From: Penium margaritaceum
Lineage: Eukaryota > Streptophyta > Zygnematophyceae > Desmidiales > Peniaceae
NCBI GenBank assembly: GCA_023375785.1
Contig: SZWC01000100.1
Coordinates: 254,631-318,630 of the forward strand
Reading direction: 5' to 3'
Length of the DNA stretch: 64,000 nucleotides
Program-made: the position numbers and the translations under genes
Notes under the pieces: model-generated
What the model was told of the DNA's origin: nothing
Seen by the model: the letters and a program-made list of their open reading frames with translations, nothing else
Databases searched by the model: none
Shown here: one piece after another, positions 37,501-48,138 of the stretch
How positions within the stretch are numbered: position 1 is the stretch's first letter
Layout of the letters: each line of letters opens with the position of its first letter

Positions 37501-37802
37501 CATAACTTTGGCACAACTCATGCACAACTTTGGCACACCTCTGGCACAACTCTCGCACAACTCTAGCACACCTATAATACAACTCTGGCACAACTCTGGC
37601 ACAACTCTAGTACAACTCTGGCAGAACGCTGGCACAACTCTGGCACAACTCTGGCACAACTCTGGCACAACTCTAGCACAACTTTGGCACAACTCTGGCA
37701 CAACTCTTACACAACTCTGGCACAACTCTGGCACTATTCTGGTACAAATCTGGCACAACTCTGGCACAACGGTGCACAAATCTGGCACACCTTTGGCACA
37801 AC
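31587..37802 (+). repeat. Sat11 array, third part
   Basis: About 565 copies of the 11-bp unit, including the 242-bp higher-order block. It ends where GGCACAACTGGAGAATGG passes into the 20-bp Sat20b; the shared CAACTGGAG-like text makes the transition smooth. Confidence 0.95.
34841..36525 (+). repeat. Seven 242-bp higher-order units in Sat11
   Basis: Units start at 34841, 35083, 35325, 35567, 35809, 36051 and 36293; each is 242 bp, or 22 units of 11 bp. Marker words TTAACTATTGCACAAC, GCAGAACTATGGC, GGCACGGCTC and GCTCTGACTCAACTC recur at fixed offsets. I see no differences between complete copies, unlike the 10-20% divergence elsewhere, so this is a very recent amplification or an assembly expansion. 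Confidence 0.95.
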
Positions 37803-38580
37803 TGGAGAATGGCCAAGAGAACTGGAGCAAACCCAACACGAGTGGTGCAATGCCAACACAACTGGAGAAAACCCAAGGCAACTGGAGAAAGGCCAAGACA
37901 TGGAACTAGGCAAAGACAACAACAGCAAGCGCAAAACAGTTGGATCAAGCTCAAGAGACTTGAAGCAATCCCAAGACATCTGGAGCAAGGGCAAGACAAC
38001 TGGAGCAAGCCAAAGACAGCTCAAACAAGGCCAAGAAAACTTGAGCAACACCAAGACAGCTGGAGCAAGGCCAAGACTACTGGAGCAAGCCCAAGACAAC
38101 TGGAGCAAGCCCACAAAAACTGGAGCAAGGCAAATACAACTGGAGCAAGCCCAAGACAAGCAGAGCAAGCCCAAGACAAGTGGAGCAGGCCCAAGACAAC
38201 TGGAGTACGCCCAAGCCAACTCGAGCAAGCCTAAGACAAGTGGAGCAAGTCCAAGATAATTGGAGCAATCCCAAGACAACGGGAGCAAGGCCAAGACAAC
38301 TGAAGCAAGGCAAATACAACTGGAGCAAGCCCAAGACATCTGGTGCAAGGCCAACATAATTGGAGCAAGCAAAAGACAACTCGAGCAAGGCCAAGACAAC
38401 TAGAGCAAACCCAGGACAACAAAAGCAAGGAAAGACAACTGGACCAAGGCCAAAACAACTAGAGCACGCCCAAGACAACTGGAGCAAGCCAAAGACAACT
38501 AGAGCAGGCCAAAGACAACTGGAACAAGCCCAAGACAAATGGAGCAAGCCCTAGACAATTTGAGCAAAACCCAAGACAAC
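37803..38580 (+). repeat. Sat20b array
   Basis: About 39 copies of a 20-bp unit near CTGGAGCAAGCCCAAGACAA. It shares TGGAGCAAGCC with Sat20 in the same register and has CCAAGACAA where Sat20 has CAGAGAAC, so it is a diverged subfamily. It ends at the left LTR of Copia-A. Confidence 0.9.
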
Positions 38581-39237
38581 TGTCTCGAAATGGTATGCAC
38601 CTTTTCCACTGCCTAGCTGGCTAGCTACACATACAGACAAGGCATGCACTGTTCTATGGAGTATATTCCCTTGGTCTGCTCTGAGATGGACCAGGAATGC
38701 ACTGCCCATAATGGGTATGTCACCTGTGTATCATCATAAGAATCATACCTTTCTGGCGTAGTTGGAATAGGCACTGAAACTTCAAACGCGAGGTTGCGGG
38801 CTCAAAACCTGATTGGCTGCAATCTTCTTCGTGGCGCAAACTAGGGCAGTAAGCTTCTAGGAAGCTTACAAAAACATGTCTTGAGGATGACACTTGGCAG
38901 TCTAAGGACATACCAAGTAGGATTGTAGGTTGAAGTTGGCTCCAGTAGAGCCACTACAAGGAGAAGCTTCAGCAAAGCTCTGAAAGTATAAAAACCTGTA
39001 TCTTGCATGCACTCATTTTAACAGTTCTTGCCTTTGAGACTCCTTATAGAGTTTCCAACCAAAGGTAGACAGTAAAGACCAGCATGCGGACTTCGTGAGG
39101 TAGTAAACCAAACGAACCTTAAATGTGGATCCCTCGTTCAAGGGTGATATGTTATCTTGTTTGCAATACCAAGAGCAGTTGGCGGCCTCCCATGTTGGGA
39201 CCCATTATCTAGATTTTTGTTGTCCGGCGCATTGACA
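38581..39237 (+). repeat. 5' LTR of Copia-A
   Basis: TGTCTC at the start and TTGACA at the end, 657 bp. The first 90 bp are repeated after the polypurine tract at 49387. It contains a TATAAAAA box and is followed by the primer site. Confidence 0.8.
38987..38994 (+). promoter_or_regulatory. TATA box in Copia-A LTR
   Basis: TATAAAAA about 250 bp before the LTR end, the usual place for the U3/R promoter of a retroelement. The start site itself is not identifiable. Confidence 0.5.
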
Positions 39238-39239
39238 AA

Positions 39240-39253
39240 GGGTTATGGGCCCA
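39240..39253 (+). other. Half-tRNA primer binding site of Copia-A
   Basis: GGGTTATGGGCCCA begins three bases after the LTR. It is complementary to the anticodon stem-loop of eukaryotic initiator tRNA-Met (TGGGCCCATAACCC in DNA letters). Drosophila copia is known to prime from this internal region with a cleaved tRNA. Priming itself is inferred. Confidence 0.75.
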
Positions 39254-39689
39254 CACTTCTGGTTCTAAGGCAGGCTTCCAAGACAGACTAGCGCGTGGTC
39301 TTGCAGGGTGCATAGGTACAACAGGGACACGAACATTGGACGGCTCCATCTGCTACATCGGCTTCTTTAGGTAGGGTGTGCGCACGTGGCGGACTAGGTG
39401 ACGATGAACAGCTTTGTCCATGTTGTAAAATACCCTCAAGCCCCAACGAGATTAAGCTCTACCCCTTTTTAGAAGGTGGTACGACCCCAAGTCCATTCTC
39501 TCACGACGGCACCATTGCCTTAGGCGATCATCGGCGGGAGGGTTATGCAACGGAACCAACTGCACCTTTGACAACGGTTGTAGTCAGCAGCATCATCAGC
39601 CTCGTCGGCCTCAACGAAGCAAAGCAGCAGTGAAACAAAGAAGACGAGTGACCTCCAAGAAGAAAAGCTTCAAATCAAGCCCGCCTTGA

Positions 39690-40450
39690 GGCGGGAATGA
39701 CCAAATTCACGGGGACAGATTTCCCTTGTGGAAATGTCAGTTTGAGATTGTCATGAACGTGTGTGGCTACCTCGACATCCTAAAAGGGACCGAGACAGCA
39801 CCCGCTGATGCAACAGTGACGACGTATGCGGCTGACCTTGCAACATGGATGATGAAGAAAAACATGGCTCTCGCCATTCTTGTGACATCCATCAATGAGA
39901 CTCAACACTTCCACATCACAGGATACACGTTGGCTGTCGAGGCCTATGCAAAACTCTCACGCGTGCATCAATTGACCGCCCTAGCAAAAGAACTCTTCAT
40001 CTTCCAAAGGTTGATGTCAATGAGGGTGAGCAAAGGAGAATCGATGCCCACATTTTTGCAGTCGTTCGACAACGTGCTGCAAGAGGTCCAGCAAATGGAA
40101 TGGAATATCAACTCCAACATGCGTGCCATGATCCTTTTGATGGCGCTGCCAGAAAGGTGGGGGTCCTTGATCACCGTATTTAGTGTATGGAAGGAAGCAT
40201 ATCTGACCTATGAAGCTGTCGCCAAACACATCCGCAATGAGTCCATGTGACGCAATAGTTAAACATCTTAGCCTATGCCTCTTGCTTCAATGGACAAGGT
40301 ACAAGATCTCGCTCCATTCAAGGCAATAGCGGAAGCGGTGGCGGTGGAGGGAAAGGGAATGGTGGCGGGAAGAGTCCTAAGAAGCCTGACAACTGTCACA
40401 GTTGTGGCAAGGCTGGACAGTGGGCTAGGGAATGCCACAGTCCCAAGAAG
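39690..40450 (+). mobile_element. gag region of Copia-A
   Basis: The translation begins with a tryptophan-rich LWKCQFEI-like segment and runs through a copia gag core (ALPERWGSLIT-type block near 40140) to a zinc-knuckle segment with cysteines around 40398-40440 and flanking lysines. This matches the nucleocapsid-type RNA-binding tail of copia gag. Fossil. Confidence 0.75.
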
Positions 40451-40539
40451 AAAGCGGGAACAAAGGTGGGAATGAGAAGAAGGAGCTCACCAACATGATG
40501 GTTGGAGGGTTGTCCATGAAGGAGGCAGCAATCCTTAGG

Positions 40540-40910
40540 CTCGGGGTATCCTCCCTTGACTCGGGCACCAACCACCACTCATCAAATGAGAAGGGTGGAT
40601 TTGTCTCCATGGCCGAATCTGTCATGCGCATCAAGTGTGCAAATGGCGGCGTCGTCCAAGCCATTGGTGAAGGGGACAAGGTGATCACGTTCAACGTGAA
40701 CGGTGCGGAGAAGGCGGTCAACATTCAAAGGGAGGTGTACATGTCCTCCTTCACAGCCAACTTGCTGTCAGTCTCACAAATCACCGATGACAACATGACA
40801 GCGGTGTTCACCAACAAGGAACCTGTGGCCCTAAAAGATGAGGATATCCAGATTTTGTACACCAAAGATGACCTCATGCTTCAAGTTCCTAGAGTCAGCG
40901 GCCTCTACGT
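40540..40910 (+). mobile_element. Protease region of Copia-A
   Basis: A LDSGTNHH block (aspartic protease DSG signature) near 40557, followed by NLLSVSQ near 40762, the order typical of copia protease and the linker to integrase. Fossil. Confidence 0.65.
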
Positions 40911-41039
40911 ACTTCAAACCAAAGTCACCAAGGCGTCAAATGAGGGACTTGCATGTGCCACCAAGACGGTGGCACCGGAGCCAAAGGATGCACTGCCAAT
41001 GACCGTTGCAACCGCCACATCGACCAAGGACACTGACGC

Positions 41040-41990
41040 AGAGCTGCTGCACCGCGATTTGGCCACGTGGCCAACAACACGTTGCAGAAGGTGCAAGAGC
41101 AAGAGGTAGTCCACGAAATGGAAGGGTGCACCATGAAGCATGGCAAAGGGTGTACATTGTGTAAACCATGCCTCCAAGCAAAGGCAAAGAAGAAGCTATT
41201 TGGAAGAGGAGGTCAACGAGCAGAGCATGTCTTGGAATTGATACATAGTGACGTGTGTGGACCATTCCGCATACCGTCTAATGGAGGAAGCAAGTACTTC
41301 CTAACCTGCATTGAAGACCACAGCCACATGTTGTGGATCTACTTCCTCAAAACAAAGGGAGAGGTCAAGGAGAAGCTCCTCAAGTTTGTCGTCCTGGTAG
41401 AGCGACAAACGTCCAAGAAAGTTAAGATGCTTGGCAGTGACAACGGGGATGAGTACGAGGCATGCAAGCCTTGGCTCAAGCATCATGCCATCCGCCACGA
41501 GCAAACCACCCCTTACAGCCCCCAAAGCATCAGCGTGGGCGACAGGATGATCCACACCCTGCTTGGTATGGTGCGAAGCATGCTCTTTGACGCCAAGCTC
41601 CCATCTCGCTTTTGGATAGATACAGCAACAACGGCCTGCTACCTCTTAAACCTCACACCAGCAACCGTCTTGCAGAAGCGTGGAAAGGAGCAGGACAAGT
41701 AAGTGAAGACCCCACATAAAGCATGGTTGGGAAAGAAACCTAACACATCTCATCTGAAAGTGTTTGGGTCAACTGCATGGGTGAAGATTCAATCAGGAGA
41801 AGGTGGAGGCAAGCTTGACGCATGTTCCAAAAAGTGCGTCATGGTTGGGTACGACACGTCACACAAAGCCTATCGGCTTTGGAACCAGGCAGCAGGCAAG
41901 CTTGTGAGGAGCTGCAATGTCGTGATTGATGAACGCACCCTTGGAAAGGGAGAGGTGCTGAACCCGATCCTCGCTCCCAAAGCGGGAGAG
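41040..41990 (+). mobile_element. Integrase region of Copia-A
   Basis: Zinc-binding CTLCKPC block near 41153, then HSDVCGPF near 41247, YFLTCIEDHS near 41297 and SDNGDEY near 41437 of the DDE core, then a C-terminal KTPHKAWLGKKPN / LKVFGS block near 41707. All are hallmark features of copia integrase. Fossil. Confidence 0.85.
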
Positions 41991-42329
41991 TGAATAGTAT
42001 TGCTTGAGTCTGGAGACCAAGCACCCGACAACTAGCTCGCTTTACCAGCAGGTGGTGGGAATGGGAGAGTAGCTGCGGAGGATGATGCAACATCTGACAT
42101 GGACACAGATACCGAGGATTCCGGGGCTTCCGAGTTTGACATGGGTTCTAACGACTCTTCTGACAATGATGATGAAGAAAACAAACCACCACCTATGGAA
42201 GCACCAGCACCAAATCAAGAAGCCGCACCAGCACCCTGGCATAGTTTGCGACCAAAGAAAGCACCTTTGCAGTATGAGGACGATTGGACTGGCCTTAGCT
42301 GGTCGTGCATGCCTCAGGGAGAGCCATCC

Positions 42330-43190
42330 ACACTAGCGGAGGCGATGAGTGGCCCGGATGCGGCCAAGTGGAAGGACGCAATGGGCAGCAAGCTCGCGTC
42401 TATTACCGAGAACGGCACGCGGGTGCTGGTGGATAGACCCGACAAGGCCCACCTGGTGAGATCCAAGTGGCTCCTCCAAGTGAAGAAGAAGCAAGACGGC
42501 AGCATCGACAAGTCCAAGGCAAGGGTAGTGGCTAAGGAGTTCTCTCAACGCCCGTGCTCCGAGTACGATGAAACACTCGTGCCCATCGTGACCTTTGCCT
42601 CTATCCTCTCTCTCCTTGCCATTACACCTGTAAAGAACCTGAAGATACACTAGATGAACATCATGATAGCTTTTTTTTATGAGAAGCTCGACAAGGAAGT
42701 GCTGATGGAGGTGCTTGAAGGATTCAAAGCTCCCAAGAGCAAGGTGTGCAAGTTGGTAAAAGCACTGTACGGGGTGAAACAGGCCCGAAGAATGTGGTAC
42801 AAAGAGATGGATGGTTTCATGACTAGTCTCTTTTTACCGCATTACCAGAATGACCCGAGCATGTATGTGCGCGATGATGGGAGAGGGCTGATGCTGGTTG
42901 CACTGTATGTGGATGATCTGATCATCAATTTGTCTTCGGTCAAGCTGCTCAATGAGCTGAAGTCTGACCTCAGCAAAAGGTTCAAGATGAAGGACATGGG
43001 TCCTCTCGAGTACTACCTCAGGATTGCCATCCACCGCAACAGAGTAGCAGGCACCATCAAACTCAACCAAACTAAATACATCGGTGAGGTACTCAAGCGC
43101 TACCACATGGAAGACTGCAAACCTGTCAGCATCCCAATAATGACCAAATCAAAGCTGAAGGTCTCCATTTCACCAAGCAATGAAGCATAA
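42330..43190 (+). mobile_element. Reverse transcriptase region of Copia-A
   Basis: The copia RT order is visible: SKWLLQVKKKQDG, KARVVAKEFSQR, LYGVKQA near 42767, the catalytic YVDD at 42906-42917 and RFKMKDMGPLEYYL near 42980. Fossil, broken. Confidence 0.85.
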
Positions 43191-43199
43191 CAAAGGGAG

Positions 43200-43433
43200 A
43201 TGCAAGACATCCCCTACCAGTCTGCCGTGGGTAGCATCATGTACGCCATGGTAGGGACTCATCCGGACATCTGCTATGCTGTGGGACAAGTGAGCAGATT
43301 CGTGGCCAACCCAGAGCCACAACACTGGCAGGCAGTCAAGTGCATCTTATGCTACCTGCAAAATACATGTCACATGAGCCTCGTCCTTGGAGGCCGAGAA
43401 GGTACGGACCCCCTCCGCCTGAAGGGCTACTCC
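43200..43433 (+). mobile_element. RNase H region of Copia-A, part left of Copia-B
   Basis: PYQSAVGSIMYAM near 43212, HPDICYAVGQVSRF near 43262 and HWQAVKCILCYLQ near 43322, the standard link between copia RT and RNase H. It runs directly into the Copia-B LTR at 43434. Confidence 0.85.
43429..43433. other. Left target-site duplication of Copia-B
   Basis: ACTCC before the LTR, compared with ACACC at 48858-48862: five bases with one mismatch. Confidence 0.75.
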
Positions 43434-44158
43434 TGTTCACATGGTCTGCCCCTTGTCATGAGTGCCGTTGATCATACTCCCTGGTTTGACCACTGAGGAG
43501 TGGTAGAACACCTGATCTCACTTTAGATTTGGAATGTTTGAATTTTGCCATGCAGGATCGAGCTTTGAATTGCTCAGTTTGAGTGAGTATTCGGAAAGTT
43601 AGCCTAGCCCGAAGTTCGGGTGTTGGGTGAGTGGAATCTGGTACCCGCCATGGGTGGCAGGATAATCCACCGGCAGTGATCCGAGTTTGTCCCCAACGAG
43701 CTCCAAATGCACAAGGGGCAAAAAGGAAGTAACCAGAGAGTTTTCCTTGACCAGGCTGAAATTCTCCTTGACTTCTGGGCAAGGAAAGGCGATTCGACAG
43801 GTCATCGTTGAAGCGCCTCCCGTTGCCTAGCGTGCAAGGCAAGGTGGGCGGCTCCACCAAGGGTTACTTTGATGGCCATGGCAGGGGCTCTACTACTCCG
43901 TTTTGGGCGTGCTTAGATGTGTTGGAAAGCTTAGATCACAGGCTATAAGGATCTGATGTAATCTCACTGTGCTAACTAACAAATCCGTGTTTCAATTCAG
44001 TTCTTCTGAATGCAATGTATTCTGTCCACTCACATCCGTGATCCTTGTGCTCCACACTCTTCACCAAAGGTGTCCATTGGCTGGTCCAAACACTGGTAGC
44101 ATGTATCAGTGAGAGCTAGGCATCCTTGAGGGTGCCTCCACACCCACTAGAGCCAACA
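43434..44158 (+). repeat. 5' LTR of Copia-B
   Basis: TGTTCACATGG at the start, GAGCCAACA at the end, 725 bp. It contains the block CCCGAAGTTCGGGTG, a 14-bp near-palindrome also present in the 3' LTR and, diverged, in Copia-C. Confidence 0.9.
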
Positions 44159-44160
44159 AA

Positions 44161-44174
44161 GAGTTATGGACCCA
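44161..44174 (+). other. Half-tRNA primer binding site of Copia-B
   Basis: GAGTTATGGACCCA follows the LTR after two bases and aligns with GGGTTATGGGCCCA of Copia-A with two mismatches. It points to the anticodon arm of initiator tRNA-Met. Confidence 0.65.
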
Positions 44175-44225
44175 CGTGCCTAGATGGACCCTAGCTCCTA
44201 GACTTTCACATTACCGCCGCGCGCC

Positions 44226-44750
44226 ATGGCAACGACCAAGCATAGAGCATTAGAGCCGTGTCCAAGTTTGATGGGAACGACTTCCCTTTGTGGAGGTGGC
44301 AGTTTGGAGTCTACATCAATGACAAAGGCCTGCTTGAGCTGGTCAATGGTAAAGAGACTGCCCCTCTGGACATCGCGACGCCGGAGGAAGTGGACAAGTA
44401 CAAGAAGCGCAACAAGAAGGCGCTTTCTTTGTTGGTGTTAGCGCTAGCTCCTCTGTGGCGTGCACTGATTCAAGGATGCACAGAGGCCGCGGAGGCCTGG
44501 AAGAAGCTCTGCACCATCTACCAGTCCTCCAACCTTGCTAATCAGCTCTTCGTCTTCAAGAGGCTCCTCACCCTCGGAGCCAGCAAAGGCGACGTTATCA
44601 TGGAGATCCTGCAGCAGATCGAGTCCCTCACTACCAAGTACATAGCCACCGGATGGAAGGTCGACCATCAGCTGCAAGCCATGATCCTCCTTCTGGCTTT
44701 GCCGGACAGTTGGAGTCCCATGATCACCGTCGTCGGCCGCTAGTCCGCCG
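44226..44750 (+). mobile_element. gag region of Copia-B
   Basis: KFDGNDFPLWRWQF near 44264, a KKLCTIYQSSNLANQLFVFKR block near 44502 and LLLALPDSW near 44687, the classical copia gag (UBN2-type) pattern. Fossil. Confidence 0.8.
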
Positions 44751-44784
44751 ATGAGTCTACCAACTTGACAGATCCGAAGTCACG

Positions 44785-45130
44785 GTGATCGACTCCGGAG
44801 CAGGCTGCCACACACAATGCAACTGGACGGCATTTGTCACCTACGGCCCCACCAAGCGGCGCATGACAGTGGCCAACGGCAAAACGGAGTTGGCCGTAGG
44901 TGAAGGCAATTTTTGCATTGAGTCAGTGGTGAACGAGAGAATCATTCCGTGCACCATCTATGACGTGCTCCACATGCCCAACTTTGGGGCAAATCTGCTG
45001 TCAGTGAGCCGCCTTACTTACAAGGGGTTCGAGGTACTCTTCAACAAGAAAGAGGCCATCATTTGGAAGGAGAGGGATGGCGAGGTGATTGCACGTGGTA
45101 AGAGGGAGGAGGACCTGTACCTTCTTTATA
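44785..45130 (+). mobile_element. Protease region of Copia-B
   Basis: IDSGAGCHTQ near 44788 carries the aspartic protease DSG motif, followed by VLHMPNFGANLLSVSRL near 44967. Order and spacing are typical for copia. Fossil. Confidence 0.8.
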
Positions 45131-45179
45131 CCAAGCTTCTTACCGATGCAGCAAGGACCGACGCCGTCAACCTCGTGAC

Positions 45180-46120
45180 AAAGGTTGAAGGAAACTTGGA
45201 CCTATGCCACCGCCGCCTACGTCATATCGATCCCTCAACTGTGAGGGACATGGCAAAGAATGAAGTGGTGCGGAGTCTTGAGGTCAACGGCCTCGATGTA
45301 GCTAAGAATGTCGTGTGCAAGCCGTGCGTGGTCGGCAAGGCGACATGGTAGCCGTTTGATGGGAAAGGGACGCGTGCATCGGCGAAGTTGGAGGTGGTTC
45401 ACACAAACTTGTGTGAACCATTCGAGAGCTCCATCGGGGGTGCTCACTACTTTGTGACCTTCATCGACGATCATAGCCACAAGCTCTATCTCTACATCAT
45501 CAAGAGGAAGAGCAACATCCTGATTTGTATGCAGGAGTTTGTGGCTGCAATGGAGCGGCAAATAGGGTTGAAGGTGAAGGCGTTCCAGAGCGACAATGGC
45601 GGCGAGTATGAGGGCTGCTCCGTATGGATGAAGAGCAAGGAGATTGCATGCCAGAAAACCACGCCACACTCTCCGCAGCAGAACGGCATCACCGAGAGGG
45701 AAAACTACACCATTGTCAACATGGTCCGGTTCATGTTGAGCGATGCCGGCCTTGCTCAGCGGTACTGGGGCAAGGCGACACGGAAAGCGGCGTACATCAT
45801 GAACCTGACACCGACAAAGCCGCTAAAAGACACATAGTCCAAGGTGTGGAAGTCACCACAAGAAGTGTGGAGCGGGAGGAAGCCAACTGTGGCACACTTT
45901 CACACGTTTGGTTGTGTTGCACATGCTGTTGTGTAGGCACATGAGGGGCGGGGAAAGCTGAATTCACGGACTTTCTAGTGCAATTTCGTTGGGTACGAGA
46001 GCAGGAGCAAGGCGTACCGGCTCTTCGACCTACGGAGGCAGCAGATCGTGAAGAGTCAAGACATCACGTTCGATGAGGACAGCCATTGGACAGACAAGGA
46101 TGCGGGTCTCTTCAAGTGAG
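45180..46120 (+). mobile_element. Integrase region of Copia-B
   Basis: Pre-integrase LCHRRLRHI near 45202, zinc-binding CKPCVVGK near 45316, VHTNLCEPF near 45398, FVTFIDDHSHKLYLY near 45450, QSDNGGEYEG near 45586 and TPHSPQQNGITER near 45661. Together these form the copia DDE integrase. Fossil, broken. Confidence 0.85.
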
Positions 46121-46499
46121 GGGAGTGGTTGCCACTCTTCGAGGGGGAGACGTCGGAGGACCTACAAGAGGATGATGTCCGAGCGGCTCCAACTGGCGGC
46201 AACCATCTGGGGGATGGGGGAGCGGCTGATTTGCATTCAGCCAAGTCGGACAATGAGTCCGAAGCGCCGGCAGCCGTGGAGCTGAAAGAGGAGGCGGGGA
46301 GTGAGCCCGCATCTCCACGGACCCCGAGAGAGGGGGAGCAGGCCAGCGTTGCAAGTGGCACCGCGAGAGGACAGCAACAATATTAGTAGCGGCAGCTGTA
46401 GTAGCAGCCTCAACAGCAGCAGTCCCGGAAAAGCAGACACAAAAGGAGGATGACAAAGAGGTACGATGCCACGGAGGGCATCTGGACTGGGCTCGCTCG

Positions 46500-47380
46500 A
46501 GTGTTCTTTGCGCAAGAGGAGCCCGAGACTGTCAAGGAGGTGTTACAGCAGAAGGATGGGGCTGAGTGTGATGGAGCAATAAAATCAGAGCTCTCCTCCC
46601 ACGAAGAGAATGGCACTTGGCTACTGATTGACAGGCCGGAGGACATGAAAATCATCGACTCCAAGTGGAACTTCAAGAAGAAGCTTACCAAGGAGGGGAA
46701 GATGGAGTGGTACAAGGCACGCTTGGTTGCGAAGGGGTATGCCCATCGGAAGGGTGAACACTGCAATGAAACCTGCGCACCGGTGGGGAAGTTTGCCTCC
46801 ATCCGCTCCATCCTCTTGGTGGCGGCGGCACGGGACTACAAAGTCCATCAAATGGATGCAGAAATCGCATTCCTCAACGGCAACCTGGACAAGGAGGTCT
46901 ACATGGAGGTGCTGGAGGGGGTGGACGTGCAGCCAAGGAAGGTGTGCCGGCTTTGCAAGGCGCTTTACGGGCTGAGGCAAGCGCCACTCATGTGGTACCT
47001 GAAAATGGACGGCTTCATGGCCGAGCTTGGCTTCAAGCGCTGCGAGGCAGACCACAGCGTGTACGTGCGGAAGCAGCCGGGATTGCACCAGATCGTGGAA
47101 TTTATGTGGATGACCTCATCTTTGTGTCATCGGACATGAAGGAATTGGTGAACCTGAAGTGGCAGCTAGGCAGTCGGTTCAAAATGACCGACATGGGCGA
47201 GCTCGAGAACTACCTCAGCGTCGCCATCAGGAGGGACCGCAAGGCACGCACGCTGGAGATGGGGCAGGCAAAGTACATGCAAGAGGTACTCCGCCGCTAC
47301 AACATGGAGGAGTGCAACCCCATCAGCACACCCATGAACACCACATGTGAGCTGAGCTGGATCCTGGGGCCGAGCACGGA
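46500..47380 (+). mobile_element. Reverse transcriptase region of Copia-B
   Basis: DSKWNFKKKL near 46658, KARLVAKGYAHRKG near 46714, QMDAEIAFLNGNLDKEVYM near 46849, ALYGLRQAPLMWY near 46960, YVDD at 47103-47114 and RFKMTDMGELENYL near 47177. Typical copia RT. Fossil, broken. Confidence 0.85.
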
Positions 47381-47399
47381 TGAGGAGAAGGAGGAGATG

Positions 47400-48110
47400 G
47401 CAGGTGTGCCGTACCAGTCTGCGGTGGGGAGCATCATATACGTCATGGTGGCGATGCGGCCCGACCTGGCCTTCGTGGAGGGCCAAGTGAGCCGCTATGT
47501 TGCTGACCCCGGGCCGGTGCATTGGCAAGCGGTGAAGCAGAACCTCCGCTATCTCAAGGAGACAAAACAATCATGTCTTGTGTTTTGAGGGGGAGCGCGT
47601 GACGACTCCCTCGAGTTGGTCAGCTACTCCGATGCCAACTGGGCTGGTGATGTGGATGACAGAAAATCAACGTCGGGGTACGTGGTTGTGTTTGGCGGTG
47701 CAGCAGTTTCATGGGCAAGCTGGAAGCAATACTGTGTGGCACTGTCCAGTACCGAAGCGGAGTACATCGCGGTTGCGGAAGCCGCAAAGGAGGCGGTGTG
47801 GCTGCGATGACTGCTAAAGGAGATCAGGTTGCCGCAATCAAAGCCGGCGGTACTCAATGTTGACAACATGAGTGCCATCAGCCTGACCCAGAACCCGGTG
47901 CTGCATAGGAGGACCAAGTACATCAAAATCCGGTATCACTACTCGCGAGACTTGGTGGCGAAGGGAGACGCGGCCATTGTGTATTGTGGCACTAAGCGCA
48001 TGCTCACCAACACCATGACCAAGGCACAACCCAAGGACAGGCATGACGCAAGCTGCATGGAGCTTGGTCTGCGCTGTCAAGTTGAAATGCTACAAGTTCC
48101 AAGGACAGGG
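47400..48110 (+). mobile_element. RNase H region of Copia-B
   Basis: PYQSAVGSIIYVM near 47410, [19 protein letters not shown] near 47622, [20 protein letters not shown] near 47749 and a KYIKIRYHYSRDLV block near 47917. This is the copia RNase H core and tail. Fossil, broken. Confidence 0.85.
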
Positions 48111-48127
48111 CATCAAGGCTGCGGTGC

Positions 48128-48137
48128 AAGGGGGAGA
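48128..48137 (+). other. Polypurine tract of Copia-B
   Basis: AAGGGGGAGA, one base before the 3' LTR. It serves as the plus-strand primer in LTR elements. Confidence 0.85.
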
Positions 48138-48138
48138 T

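Noticed and set aside
14317-37802. CRISPR array
   Set aside because: Units are contiguous with no unique spacers, no cas genes occur, and the elements around are eukaryotic.
37803-38554. Glutamine/lysine-rich open frames over Sat20b
   Set aside because: They are translations of a 20-bp tandem unit; the same composition appears in all frames.
39376-39633. Small 85-codon open frame in the Copia-A leader
   Set aside because: It lies between the primer site and gag, has no family resemblance and is of a length expected by chance.
46056-46515. Antisense open frames over the Copia-B integrase-RT linker
   Set aside because: They are shadows of the GC-rich sense coding region, with no domain of their own.
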